The position numbers and the translations under genes are program-made. Of a stretch of 64,000 bases of DNA, positions 29,631 through 43,000 are shown one piece after another. The DNA is from Hawksworthiomyces lignivorus. Lineage: Eukaryota; Ascomycota; Sordariomycetes; Ophiostomatales; Ophiostomataceae. Position 1 is the first letter of the stretch. Each line of letters opens with the position of its first letter. Location: assembly GCA_002917075.1 (NCBI GenBank), contig NTMA01000044.1:244650-308649 (forward strand). The letters run 5' to 3'. The notes under the pieces are model-generated. The model had not been told where the DNA came from and made no database searches. It saw only the letters and a program-made list of their open reading frames with translations.

Positions 29631-30803
29631 GAGCACGACGCAGGGACAGAGAGAACTCTTCTACCACAACATAAAAGAAAATAGGAATTGACGCAGGTCA
29701 TGATTTTGCACAACTTAACGGGCAACAAAGGGAGAAAACAAACAAAGCTTACGATTCTTGTCTCCATCGTCAGGCGTACTTACTCGTTCCTCTTTTGGGT
29801 TATTGATGATCAGCATTCTTACGGCACCACAGAACGACCGCACACCGGGAACATATTTGGTTTTGGATTAGTGAACAGCAACGGGCATTCTTCTTACTCG
29901 ATCCACGAAGCAAGACCAGGGTACGGAACGGAACGGACGGACAATCCACCAGCTAGCAGCAGCTGACAGCCCTTATTGTGAACACAATGCAGATAGGAGC
30001 TCTGAGCTCTTTGTCTGCTTGCATGTTTATCTGACCGCCTATCTATTAGCTACCGTCCTGTTACGTTTCTACTCTGGAGCTCTGGCTTCATCATCGAGTA
30101 CACATACATATACATAAATAGTAGTATAGCACCACCCTCAGATATAATGATAATGAGATTATGATAGATCGTACAGCGCTGCCGAATTGGATATGTACAT
30201 AATGACGACTTATATGCGTCTTGCGTAGTTATGCTTCTTCTCGGTATTTCCCTTTTTTGGTGGCTGCCTTGTGCTGCTGTCGTTATCTCCTGCCAACTGC
30301 GGCAATTTCCCACACAGTTAATCCACTGTGGCCACTGTGCTTTATAAGCCCCGCAGCTGTGGGAACCTCCCTCACAGCTTCTCTCCCAGCGAATAGCAGC
30401 ACGTGGAAGCTCAATGGTTCCCCACCCCAGAACTATCTATCATCGCCAACCTTTTTGTTCTTATTCTCGCAGCATCATTATCCCTCGTCTTTCTGCTAAC
30501 CCTTCCCCTTCGAGCCAAAAGCACTCTTCCGTCTTCTCTTGCGTGGTGACCCGGCTGTTGCAACAACAATTCGGCTCCCCGTATTTGCTCCTTCTTTGCT
30601 GTTTTCTCTCTTCTTTCCCCCTTCCTCTCTAATCGAGTCTATTGTTGTCTAAGGCCGCTTGAAGCAGCGAAGACGTCGATCGATACTTTCATTGTCAATC
30701 TTGCTGAAAGACGAAAAAGAAAAGCCAGCTTTTCTTCCTCCTTCTCTGTCTCTATCTCTCTCGCTCCATCTCTCGCTTCCGTTTTTAGCTCCCTTCGCAC
30801 ACC
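29631..30803. promoter_or_regulatory. Intergenic; promoter and CT-rich leader of vma-1
   Basis: About 1.17 kb. The final 350 bp is pyrimidine-rich (ttctctc runs), as is typical of the 5' leader of highly expressed fungal genes. No coding region recognised. Confidence 0.55.
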
Positions 30804-32826
30804 ATGGATCACATTGGAAAGATCTACTCTGTTTCCGGCCCCGTCGTGGTGGCTGAGGAGTTGGACGGCGTGGCCATGTACGAGCTGGTCCGGGTCGGCC
30901 ACCACAACCTGGTGGGCGAGGTTATTCGCATCAACGGTGACCGAGCCACCATCCAGGTCTACGAGGAGACGGGTAGGTCTTCTTCTTTTTTTCGCCCCTC
31001 TGTCCCTGTAACGTATGTTCTTCGGCCATCAAAGACAGCCTGCTGACTTCTTCCGCGCAGCTGGTGTCCAGGTCGGCGATCCGGTGCGGCGGACGGGCAA
31101 GCCTCTGTCGGTCGAGCTGGGCCCGGGCCTGCTGAACAACATCTACGACGGCATCCAGCGGCCGCTCGAGACCATCTCGCGCATGTCCAAGAGCATCTAC
31201 ATCCCCCGCGGCATCGCCACCGTCGCTCTCGACCGGAAGAAGAAGTGGGCGTTCACGCCCCTGGCAAAGGTCGGCGACCACATCGCCGGCGGTGACGTCT
31301 GGGGCGTCGTCTTTGAGAACTCGTTTATTACCCAGCACAAGATCCTGTTCCCGCCGCGCGCCCGCGGCACCATCAAGCGCATCGCCGCCGCCGGCGAGTA
31401 CACGGTGGACGAGAAGATCCTGGATGTCGAGTTTGACGGCACCACCACTGGCTACGGCATGATGCAGACGTGGCCGGTGCGCGCCCCGCGGCCCACGACC
31501 GAGAAGCTGTCGGCCAGCCAGCCGTTTTTGGTCGGCCAGCGCGTGCTGGACGCGCTGTTCCCCAGCGTGCAGGGCGGCACCGTGGCCATCCCCGGCGCTT
31601 TCGGCTGCGGCAAGACGGTCATCAGCCAGTCCGTGTCCAAGTTCTCCAACAGCGACGTCATCGTCTACGTCGGCTGCGGCGAGCGCGGCAACGAGATGGC
31701 CGAGGTGCTCAAGGACTTCCCCGAGCTGTCCATCGAGGTCGACGGCCGCCGCGAGCCCATCATGAAGCGCACCACGCTCATCGCCAACACGTCCAACATG
31801 CCCGTGGCCGCCCGCGAGGCCTCCATCTACACGGGAATCACCGTGGCCGAGTACTTCCGCGACCAGGGGCTCAACGTCGCCATGATGGCCGACTCGTCGT
31901 CGCGCTGGGCCGAGGCCCTGCGCGAGATCTCCGGCCGCCTGGGCGAGATGCCCGCCGACCAGGGCTTCCCCGCCTACCTCGGCGCCAAGCTGGCCAGCTT
32001 CTACGAGCGCGCCGGCCGCGTCAGCGCCCTGGGCTCGCCCGCCCGTGAGGGCAGCGTCAGCATCGTCGGCGCCGTCAGCCCGCCCGGCGGCGACTTCTCC
32101 GACCCCGTCACCGCCTCCACCCTCGGCATCGTCCAGGTCTTCTGGGGCCTCGACAAGAAGCTCGCCCAGCGCAAGCACTTCCCCTCGGTCAACACCGCCC
32201 TCTCCTACTCCAAGTACACCACCGTGCTCGACCGCTGGTACGAGAAGGCCTACCCAGACTTCCCCCGCCTGCGCGACCGCATCAAGCAGCTGCTCTCTGA
32301 CTCGGAGGAGCTCGACCAGGTCGTCCAGCTCGTCGGCAAGTCCGCCCTATCCGACCCGGACAAGATCACCCTCGACATGGCCACCCTCATCAAGGAGGAC
32401 TTCCTCCAGCAGAACGGCTACTCCGACTACGACCAGTTCTGCCCCATCTGGAAGACCGAGTGGATGATGAAGCTCATGATGGGCTTCCACGACGAGGCCC
32501 AGAAGGCCATCGCACAGGGCCAGACCTGGGCCAAGGTCCGCGACGCCACCCAGGAGCTGCAGTCCCAGCTGCGCAGCCTCAAGTTCGAGGTGCCCAGCGA
32601 CGGCGAGGCCGTCATCTGCAAGAAGGTACCCGTCTTCCCTTTTTCACTACTTTCTCCCTCCTCTCCCTCCTCTCCCTCCTCTCTCTCCCCCCTGCCTACC
32701 CCTTTTCTCTGCGTCTCTCTCTGCTGTTCGTCCTATGGAGAAATATCAAAATGCTAACCTACTCTGTAGTACGAGGCCATCCAGCAGTCCATGCTGGACA
32801 AGTTCGCATCCGTCGTGGACGAGTAG
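30804..32826 (+). CDS. vma-1: V-type H+-ATPase catalytic subunit A
   Basis: Exons 30804-30972, 31061-32625 and 32770-32826 encode 596 aa, subunit A of the V1 sector, which hydrolyses ATP to acidify vacuoles and Golgi. The beta-barrel N-terminus ([16 protein letters not shown]) and the family's long non-homologous region precede the P-loop GAFGCGKT (about 235-242). The catalytic Glu is in [12 protein letters not shown] (264), and [20 protein letters not shown] follows. No intein is inserted at the P-loop, unlike the yeast VMA1 intein site. The first intron falls after YEET, and the last exon encodes only 18 residues ([18 protein letters not shown]), a small terminal exon that is easy to miss. 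The start codon (cacaccATGG) gives an N-terminus some ten residues shorter than in Neurospora. Intron 2 has a ctccctc minisatellite. Confidence 0.97.
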
Positions 32827-35277
32827 GAGCAGTCCCTCGAGAGACGGAGGACGTCTCCGGGCATGTGGCTGTGACGTGTTGAGCATGGGTCTTTTAGTTT
32901 CCTCGGGTTAATCTTTCTGTCTGCTCTCTTCGCCCCGGATTTATTGATTTTCTCTTTTCGCTTTTTTGTCTCCGACGATCACTGCATCATATGCATTTTG
33001 GTTTTTCGCGTCGATAGTTTACTGCTTTCTGGTCTTTCTTGCTTTGTTTTGGCCACGGGACTACTAGAGGTTCAAGTCTAGAAAGCGTCATCATCCTCAT
33101 TTGGGTGTGCCCTTCTTGGCGGTCTGTACAACTGTACGTAGGGAAATAGACATCTTGCACAACCTATCCACAAGGTTCACTGTGGCTGAATTTTGCTGGC
33201 AGGCCCCCCTGCGTTAGCAATGTAACAGATGAGGGTATTTCGAATCCGCAGCATCGAACAGCTCCGAGGTGATCATGTATCCAACATCGTGCTCTTTATC
33301 GCGTAATTTAATTCACTACAGAAGCCGCAAAGAAGAGCGACGAGACATTCATCATAGCAAAGATATGCACAGCGCAAAAGTGTGCTGGGAGGAAATACAG
33401 AGGGCAAACTTTGATGTTCTAGACCAAACAGAAGAAGCCCTCCTACGCACGACGTTATAGCTTACCAAGTTAATATCAGGCTTTTCACTGCTGTACATCT
33501 GGCGAAAGTACATGCACAATGTCAGCTCAGGTTTTAATATTTTCACACCTCCTCCTACCACAAAATTTCCTTTTCGGGAGCAGACTTGCAGTAAGCCACA
33601 AAAAAGCCAGTCAGAAAAAAGGCAAAAATGTTCAAAGGGGCCAATGCGCCGCTAGCCTTTTGGCTTCCCCGACAAATCAGCAGAGACGTGATGAAAAGAG
33701 ATGCAGCGTGCAGCCGTCTGCACATAAGAAGTGTAAATTGAAGGAGAGAGAAAAAATAAGACCACAAATCGAGATGAAAGGACTTCGGAGGGGGCATGAA
33801 GACATACGTGGCTCAGTAGAACGCGAGAGAAAAAGAGTGAGAGAAAAAAAGGCATCCTCGGGCTGCAAGGTACGAGAGGAGCGACAGCCGAACTCTTGTC
33901 TGCTGTCCCATATTTTCGTCTCAACATTCTCACGCACTTTCTCTTGCAGACTGCTGTCTTTCTACATTGTCTTGTTTTCGGACTGCCATAGTTTGCGTTG
34001 TCCACTCTACCAAGCAGCGGGCTTGATTGTTCAATTTTCCACGTGTGCCGTCTTTGTCGATTTACCATGATTTTTTAGACTATCCAAAATAAATAGATAT
34101 ATTTTTAGACTGGGCTGGCCTATCATCAGCAACCACAATTGGAAGAGTGGAAGAGGCGTAAAATGAAGGGAGACAGCAGTGACGGGTTTGCACAAGAACA
34201 GGTTCTACCGTGCATACAGTAGAAAAAACCGTCATCGCACCGTATTAAGCTGCACTCTTTGTACGCAGGCGTCGTTTGCCTGGTGTACAATGATGTTGGT
34301 GGCTCGTCCCGATTCTTGCTTTTCTTTGATGGTACTCCCTTTCCTTAAAAAATAAAATAAAAAGGAAATAAAAAAAGAAATAAAAAAAGACATAAAAAAA
34401 ATAGTAACTAAAGATAGCTTCTGGTTTTCTAAGTTGCGGCGCTCAAATGAATGTCAAGCCAGCCGACTTGTTCTTAACTTGAGGTGCTATTTCTCATGAG
34501 AATATGTTGTACGTCCTACTACAAGGCTAATCAAAGTTTAACCGCTTATAGGGGACCTTTAAGTAGATTACTTAGCTAGGAGTCCTAATAGATTCTATCC
34601 TTTATTTCGATTTTATTTCTTTTTTTTCTTTTTTCAAAAAAAAAATGAGCGTTATTCTAAAGGAGTGTCATGATGAGAGATTATCTCGTTTTGAACATTG
34701 CGGGATTGACGAGCCTCGCACCTAAAATTGATAAAGGTGAAAAAGCGACGTCGTTGCCCACTTGGTCTCTTCGTCCCGGGTATGTAACACAAAAATATCT
34801 AAATACAATGTTCTGTCCCATCCCCCCCAATTGCAATAGCCGTATATTTTAACCTTTCCTTCAAATGTTTCCCTAAATACATAACAATATCAAAAAATGG
34901 GGTTGGTAAAAATAAAGCCGGGTCCGAGTATAAAGGAAGGAATAAGAAGGGTACACAATCGGACAAAATCCAAAATCTGATGAGTTCCTCGCGAGGAAAA
35001 AAACATGAATGAACCAAAGAAAGGGGGGCGTTGACAAAAGAGAAAGCATTCTCTAGAGTCAGCTCACTCCATCGTCAGGAGCTGTCCATTCTCATCACAC
35101 AATGAAATTTTCAAAAATAGAAATTCTTGCTGCAGAAGAATTTCTAACCCAGAGGAACAGTAATAGGATCTTGTATTAAAATAAAGAATTAAGTAGTTAA
35201 AAAGAAAAGATTATAAATCCCGCTATTCCCAGGCGCCATCTGTTGCTGTTGTCGTTGCTGCTTCTACTGCTGCTGCT
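32827..35277. other. Intergenic, 2.45 kb, nothing recognised
   Basis: Between the ends of vma-1 (plus) and the CCG-6-like gene (minus), so it holds two 3' ends and no obligatory promoter. It contains several A-rich runs (about 34346-34400), with AT-rich DNA between 34,070 and 34,920. The open frame at 33519-34070 has no domain and overlaps others on the opposite strand. No RNA gene recognised. Confidence 0.55.
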
Positions 35278-35956
35278 TTACAGCACCAGAGCGGCAACAC
35301 CGACGGCCAGACCCAGGGCAGCGGCGCCAGAGCCAATCTTGTTGGCACCGGCAGTCGGGACGACAACGGGAGCAGTGTGCGTCGTGGGGACGACGACGAT
35401 GGCCTTGCTGGTGGTGGTGCCGCTGACAACAATGGGGACGGTCGTCGTGCCCGGGGAGGTGACGGGCACAGCAGGCTTGGTGGTGGCAATGGTGACGACA
35501 GTCTTCGAGGAGTTGGGCAGAGTCACGGTCTTGGAGGTGATGGTGGTGCAGCCCTGCAGAACGGTGACGGGGGTCGGGGTCACGGTGATGGTGACCGGTG
35601 GGTTGGGCTTGCTGGTGTGGTTGGAGTACGGGACGGTGTGAGGGGGCACGGTGGTGGTGGTGACCGGGGGAGGAGTGTAGCACTCCAGGGTGCAAGGGCA
35701 GTCTAGGCAGATGTGTTAGTGAAAAAACTCAATAAAAAAAAGGCTTTCATCTCAAGAGCTTGGAAGACATACCAGTGATGGTCAGGGTGGTGGCCTCGGT
35801 GACGGTGATGGTCTTGTTCTTGAAGACGAGAGTAGTGGGCGAGGGGCAGTAGGTGGTGTAGTCGGTGACGATCAGAGTGGTGGTGACGTCGCCAGCGCCG
35901 GCAGCGGCGAGGGAGAAGAGCGCGGCAAGGGGCGCGAGGAACTTGGACATCTGCAT
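35278..35956 (-). CDS. GPI-anchored cell-wall protein, CCG-6-like
   Basis: Exons 35773-35956 and 35278-35702 (minus) encode 202 aa. A signal peptide ([20 protein letters not shown]) is followed by [21 protein letters not shown], then [16 protein letters not shown] with the splice site inside the DCPC motif. A long Thr/Val/Pro-rich, O-glycosylation-prone stalk and a hydrophobic C-terminus ([15 protein letters not shown]) indicate GPI anchoring. The YCP...[16 protein letters not shown] arrangement matches the small fungal wall proteins related to Neurospora CCG-6. Four well-spaced cysteine positions flank the stalk. An alternative ATG lies two codons downstream (35950). It should sit at the cell surface, on spores or hyphae. 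Clock or stress control is known for CCG-6 but not shown here. Confidence 0.85.
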
Positions 35957-36074
35957 CTTGAAGAGGTGGTGGAGTTGAGGTTTGCTAGAAAAGCGAACGA
36001 AGTATTTGCTGGTGTTGGTTGAGCGAAAGTGGTTGGAGGTTTGATATGCACAAGTGGAAGCGGTTAAGCTTAAT

Positions 36075-36082
36075 TATATATA
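36075..36082 (-). promoter_or_regulatory. TATA box of the CCG-6-like gene
   Basis: tatatata about 120 bp upstream of the ATG on the minus strand. It is followed by a leader rich in caac/caacc motifs, typical of strongly expressed fungal genes. Confidence 0.55.
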
Positions 36083-39000
36083 GAGAAGAGCGAGAGTGGT
36101 TGTGAGGTAAGCGAGAGACAAGTTGATTCTTTGATGATGAACTAAGGGAAGAGAAAGAAGAAGATCCATCATGGGGGGCGAGAAGGCACCCTTATATCGA
36201 AGTCTGCTGCGCTTATTGAGCCAAGGCAGCGAGCAGGTGGAGAAAAGCAGTGAGCGAGTGAGGTAATGAAAGAGAATGAGAAGACTGAAACCGGGTGCAA
36301 GGTGTGTGGTTGGGGGAAAAAAGGATGTAGTGTGGGCACCAAGACCAGCGAAGAGGCGAAAACAGAAGTCTAACGAGGCAACCAAGAGCCGATCGCAGAA
36401 GGATGGCAGTGGGTTTCTCTCTTTGCATCGCTATACGATTATCGTTTGCGGTGCCTGGTGGTTCCTGGGAGGGTGTGTAAGTGAATGTGGTGATGTAGCG
36501 GGGATAGGGCACTCGGCGGCCTTTGGTCGCTTTCGGCTTGGCCTCACAGACATTGGGAGGGAGTACATCAGCGCCCGCTGTTGCCGGATGGACACCCACG
36601 GCTAAGAGACAAGACGGGGATCAGCCTGGTACGAGTTGGAAAAGTCTAACAAGAAAAAGAAAGTTTCTTTTGTGGCTCTGGTACTGGCCGAGTCCAGAGA
36701 GTGGCGCAAACAACCTGCTAGGAAACGGACCTGCCCTTGGAATGCTAGCAATGCTAGCACTTAAGCTTGTACTTAGAACTCTCGTACTCGAGCACATCTA
36801 ACCCATTTAGCAGGCCAGCTGTGGAGACGTACAGTGGTGTCCTCTCGTAAGATACAAGCTGCACAACAGGTCCCATGTAAGCCGCAAAAGCGTATCTTAC
36901 TTTTCTGGATCCGACTTGTTCTCCACACTCTTCTGTTCGTTTGTGTGCTCCTCTCTGTGCCCGCCTGAAAGGGCTGGTAACCTTACATCTACACTCAAAA
37001 AGAGAGCGTGCTTGTGGTACTTGGTCAGTAGGCTGCATGTTGTTGCTCTCCTGGCTCGTATCCCTCGCAACTGTTGACAAATGAAGAAGACCACCATCAC
37101 CACACGCATCTCGCCATCTGTTTCTCTCGAGTGTACGATGTAGACATGTGGATACTGTACTGATGTCTGAACAACACAGAGGGGAGAATAACCGACTACT
37201 TCATGAGTGGCCAGAGGACTGGAAGGGGTCCCACCGCAAGCAACTCGCGCAATACTGATCCTTCATGCAGGGTGGTCCTCCCATGGTTTTCATACCTATT
37301 CTATATTGTCTTGTCATGTTATGTCTCGTTACGGTTCAGACATAAGACGACGGGAACGTGGGCTGCTGCTTATGTTCTCTTCTCCTGTTCTCTTGCCCAA
37401 TGCATGACAGTGGAGCACATGCACGTTGGACAGCAACAGCACAGCAATAAACATTAGATGACGGGAAGAAGACGGAATTTCCTTCATCTGTATTCTCGAT
37501 TCCCATTTGACCTCTGCGTGCTAACAGAAAGGGCAAATCCTGAATCTGTATGAGAACGGCGCCGCAAAGACCCGTTTTGGCCAAAAATGCAGACTGGCAG
37601 TGGATTTAGATGACAGTGAAAACGGAATACGGGAAGAATGCAGAAGAAGCAAAAATTTCTTGAAGCGGGGGACTGTCAAGAGACATCCCGTTTGCAGACA
37701 AATGAGAGGCGTGGCATGTATCCCGGTCTAGCCTTGCTTCCAGCAAATGTCTCTCCCATATGTTTCCCGTATGTTGGCAAGCTGCTCCATACCGACGTCA
37801 GGGAAACAGAGTAGCAGAGCAGCAAGGAAATAAGAGAGAGCGGAAGAGACAAAAAGAGAAAAAAAAAACTTGGTTGATACACGTACATGACTGTAAGAAA
37901 GAGAAATACGAGCTCAAGTCTGTTGCCGACCAACGGGAGGGATCCAGATCCAACGTCAACATGCAGCTGGTGGGGTGTGATGGCTGCGAGGCACAGACTA
38001 GCAGGGTGTGTGGATAAGCCTTGGCGATCCAACCAGAGATGGTAAAGGTGGAGAAGGCAGGCCAGAGTCAGACACACCGCGACACAAAGGAACTTTCATG
38101 GAAGGCCTGCCACAGTTAAGAAAGTGAGGTGGTTGAGCTCACCTGTGTCGGCTTTAATCCTATGAGCATGTTCTCCATCTCTTGCTGTCCCTCAGCTCTT
38201 CTTTTCCTTGTAGCTCTTTTGGATACACGCATAGCGCACTCTACCGAATTTCCTATGGCAAATTCTTTGCCATTGGGCGCTCACAGTCACTTAGCCCAAC
38301 GGCTGATCCCATCTCGAGCTTCTTAGCCCGGCAGTCGGCAGGCATTGCCTTGAGTTGCAGGTAGCTCTCCCTTTGCTCCAGTGCTTGCAGTCTTACTTGT
38401 GCTGCTTACCTACGTTGCTATGCATTTTGCGTTGCCCTAAAAGGCGGAGGGCAATGTACGAGTATCGAATAATCACTCCACGCAGCGCGGAGGATCAAGC
38501 ACCTAGACCAAAGTGGCCAGGCAGACAGGGGTTTGAGAAGCCCTGGCATTGTCGGGAGCGGTGGCCAGTTTGTCTGTGCGGTGCTTCCAACCCCCAGTGC
38601 ATTTCTTTCGCTCACTGTCGCCAACCCTGTCGTTTTTTTGGTATGCCATTGGTGGCTGATCCGTTTTTTTCTTGGTTTGCCGTGTGCGTTTTGCTGGCTA
38701 GCTCGCTCGCCCGACCTCGTGTTCGCGGTACTTCCGGGTCTCTTGGCGAGTTTTTCTTGGTGTTCTGGCTGGCAGTGCGCCATTTCGGAGGGGGTGCCGA
38801 GGGGTGTAGCTTAGGTTCTGCTCACAGACTCTGTTAGTATCCTCTTCTCTCGCTGATTCTTTGAAGACCAGCTTCAAAAATCGAGCATCGGTATTTAGGA
38901 ATTAGGCTTAGGGCTTTCTACGGCCTTTTCTTCCAGCTTGGCATACAACTGAGCAAGCAGACCAGGGGGAAAAAGTCGGCGCAACCGGTTCGGCAGGCAT

Positions 39001-42000
39001 TCCCACCATTCGTGAGCTCAGAATTTGATGATCACTTGCATCATGACTCAGCCGCGTCTGCGTTGACGCCGCCAACGCTTTGTTCTTCCTTTGATGTCGC
39101 ACTTCGTCCTTCTCTTGCCAGTTGCCACGGGTAAAATGCAAAATCCAGCAGAGAGCAGCAGGATTTTGGTATGCGGTTTAACCATTTTCTTTATTCTTTC
39201 TTTCCTTTTTCGGGCCATTGTTCTTGGTCGATATTCAACAACTGAGACAGCCCGCCATGCAGCAATACAGATATGACTTTTTCCGATAGCACTATGAGCT
39301 AAATATGGAGATGCAAAAAGGAACAAAGACTTTGACACGGATATGTCTCTCTCAAGGACAATGGGCACGTCGTATATCTACAAAAGCCGAAAGAAAATTA
39401 GCATGACCGCGGGCCAAGGGGCAAAAACTCTCACCGAAAATGCGACAACTTGAATTGATTTTTATCACGATTCGCATTTGGAGCCCACTGTTTTCAGTGC
39501 TTTCCAGTCACCCAGTCTCTAATTTCAGCTAAACATGCTCAATGCCCTGTACATTAGATACGATGGCCGGGTCTAGAGCAGTTCTCTAAGTGTGAGCGAC
39601 CTAGAGAACGAAGAGTTTTGGTTGGCCTGGCATGGCATCTCTTCGTATCCGAGCAGCACGTTAATGTGCGCCAAGTCAGGTACTTGGATGGTCACCTCGG
39701 AGCAACTCCGCACTCAGTTCCATTGAATACAAACTTCTACATTTAGTATTTCACTTGTACCCACATTTCATGCACGACCAGCTTGTATAATATACTAGAC
39801 AAAGCCCTTCCTCTTATGCGCAAGTGTGTATCTTACGATGTCTGTGTACTCGTACTCGCGGGCGATTTGGTAGCAGGACCAGATCGATTTGTCAGGTAAA
39901 CAAACCTCAGGCTCCATCTAGCTCACGCAAGGGGAGAAAGCCTGACAGGCCAATGAGCTGCAGGACTATTTGGCCCGGTCGCAACCTTACGAGACCTGCA
40001 TACGGAGACGACGGGACGAACGTTGCTAAGTGACAAAGCCACACGAGCGATGGTCTCTTTTAGTTTTTGTTCTTACGGTTGTTGGCGAAGAGACGAGACG
40101 GCGGGATGCGCCCGTCCTCGAAGGAGGCTGACAACAAACAGCGCCGTGAGCACCTAACAGGTCTTTCCTAAGAGGCGGGAATGGCGTTCAACTTTCTTTT
40201 CGACTCTCTTTTGTTCCCCTTTCCCCTTCATTCTTTTTCAATGACTGCCTCTTGCCTCTTTGGTCAGTTTTTAGAATTGCAGAGATATAACCTAGGACAT
40301 ATTATGTCATATGTAGGCAGGCTCGTGTAAACGCGGCCGGCCGTATCAACTTGTACCTCGTATAAGAATTGCAAATCGATTTATTTTGCACTGCACTTGC
40401 AGAGTTTGTAGACGTCGTTCTCATCTCGCCGAGGACAATGAACTCTTTTTCCATCCGATTACACTAGCAAGAATTGGTACATAGCCTGGTCGATCGTTCA
40501 CGGGTTTAGCACACACCCATCGTGATGCTGGAGAAAAATCGAGTTTTTCCAAGTGGGGTGGAAGCTGCTAGTTGCACTCGTAGTGGGGGGAACGCTTTTT
40601 AGGGAGCACTGAATGGCCGAGAGAGCTGTAAACGCACCACTGTCCCAGAAGCTGAGTGCGGCAGAGGGGCAAAAGTTGTACGATGTTACGACATATACCG
40701 TGCTGGAAATGGGACATGGGTTTCATCGGTTTCCCGGCAGAGAAGTTTCTTCTCCCGGCCATCAGGTTCCGAGAATCAGGAAAACCAAGCGGCCCAAGCT
40801 CTGCTAAACAGTCGTCCAGGGGTTGTTTTCTTTCCCATCGTTATGATCGCCTTCCGCAGCCGGCCATTGCTCGCCTTATCGACAACCAGTTCCAGCGAGA
40901 CGCTGGCAAAAGCCGGCGTTGACTCGAGTGCGACGCTAAGCGAGCGAGATTTTCCAGTTAAGCTCTCCCCGAGAACGCTCAGAGCTTATCTTTTAGACGC
41001 TCCGCAAAAGCGCACACAGAAGTAATTAAAAATAGGTACTCAGACACAGGACCGAGGTGGCTGTCTTCGCTTTTGGTAATGCGAGTTGAATTCGATGGGG
41101 CTTCGAGGCGGAGAAAAAAGAAAGCTCACAAACAAAGACGAGCATGTTTAGTGGCTTGTCCTGGGTCGCCGGAAACAATGGGATGCTCTGTCGCTTAGCC
41201 AGGGATGAATTTGTGGGATGTGATTTGCTGAATGAGTTGCTTATGTATGCATTCTTGTACACGGTTTTTCGTACCTACATATGTAGTGACGTGAACGAAG
41301 ATGCGCTTGCGGCTTTGTGTCTCTCCGCTGCACACAATTCTGTCTCAGATATTCTTGCTTCCTTGTCTTTCATCGCACCCTAGCAGCAACTTTAGTGGGC
41401 TGACGCCAGATACCACTGCCTGTCCACCTGGAAACGGCTTCTAGACGTAGAATAGCGCGGACTGTCGACGTCGGTATATCGATGCCATCTCGAATTACTT
41501 AACGCTCTTGCTGTGACGTTACCTTTCGTTGCGTTCGCTGGGAACCTCGCCCAAAAAGTGAAAAATCGAATCGAAAGGGAAAAAAAAAATTTCTGTGGCG
41601 ATCGATTGCTGTTTTGGGCCTGCTGGAGCTTTTTGTCCGGCGCAGCTCTTTCTCAGATACGTCCGGTTAGGTTGCTGCCAGTGCAGTCAGCTTCGTCAGA
41701 GGGCTGTGACCTGGTTGCTATCTTTGTCTGTTATTGCTTTGGTATTGATAGCAAGGACATCTCTCATTACCTTGTCTCGCTGGATATCTTACTATCTATA
41801 ACAGCAATGCATATTGCCAAGCTGAGCAGAAGTAGTCTGCACATAGATAAGGGATAGCGGCATCGCGAGGGGAGGACGCTTCTCCTTGTCCTCTCTGTTA
41901 CTAGAGTCTTCTTGCGCTCCAATGATATCTCACGCGCTACGCTCTTTACTTGCCTGTACCTGCGCTCCGTACCTGCGTTGGACTCACCGCGGTCTCCCTC

Positions 42001-43000
42001 TAGAGGCTCGGAAGAGGGGACGCCAAACAGCGAAAAAGAAAGAAAGAAAGAAAAGATAATGGCGGTGCCCGTCTTCTTTTGCTTTAGGCTAAAGCGCCAT
42101 CCTCCAAATAAGTTCCTTTCTTCAAGTGGAAAAAATACTGGGCTTGTCTTAGGCAATCAACAATGCCACAGGGAAAGGGGGCGAGTATCACATAATCTGA
42201 TGGAACAACAAAGGAACAGGCCATGGTGGAGCTCTGAGGACAATGCCACAGAGAACGTGAAATGGGTTCAAAATGGAAGAAGTGAAAGAAATGACCCATC
42301 GTGAAGATGCTGGAAGTGGGTTTTGTGCCCATATCTGGCAAAAAGAAAAAAAAAGCGCCGAGACTGAGAGAGAAGATAAAGAAAAGTTGTTCTGTCGTCA
42401 TTGTTGGGTGTGCCCGCATGGATTGCGTTGGCTCTTTGACACCTACGTCTAGAGAAATACTCTCTTGATCTGGCTTGTGTCGCTTTCCCAGTGGTTTTAG
42501 TGGAAAGTATGCGATCCTGCTGGCTTTCGAAGCAGGACTTCATATGCTTTTGAGTTGTGGGAGAAGACAAGGCTGATTTCCAGTGCAGCCTATGGAAGGT
42601 TGCAATTTTGATTGTGATCCTCTTTTGATACATATCTAAACAAGTGTTTCTTTTGGAGATTCTCCATGCTGTTGGGTCTTATATCGAGAAGAGCGTCGGC
42701 TGCAATGCAGCAGATGGAATGAGACAAGAGTCCCGCGGTTGAGATAGGAAGAGAATGGAGACATGAGGGAAAGAGGAAGCGGCGGAGCTGCTCGGATTGA
42801 ATATAAGCAAGGATAATTAGAATCATTTGCTTCTGCCGAATATCATTCTTCTTCTGCTCTCAGTTCTTCCCTCTCACTGCACCTTCTTTCTAAGACAAAA
42901 ATAATGAAAAGCATCGTGAGCGGCGTCATACTTAAATACCTAGTCTCTTGTGCTGCTATTGTCCACGACTTCCCTCACTATCATTTCTATCGTTTTGGCA
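36083..43000. other. Gene-poor stretch, left half
   Basis: No coding region is supported in nearly 7 kb. Open frames are below about 160 codons, overlap on both strands, and lack domains, splice structure or the GC-rich third positions of the real genes nearby. The first few hundred bases are probably the upstream regulatory region of the CCG-6-like gene. Small features: a gaaa-type repeat at about 42030-42050, and scattered purine- and pyrimidine-rich tracts. I recognise no transposon proteins, tRNA or rRNA. Confidence 0.55.

Noticed and set aside
33060..33100. tRNA-like B-box (ggttcaagtct)
   Set aside because: No matching A box, acceptor stem or cloverleaf could be formed around it.
33519..34070. 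183-codon open frame
   Set aside because: Lys/Arg-rich composition from A-rich DNA and an overlapping open frame on the minus strand; no domain.
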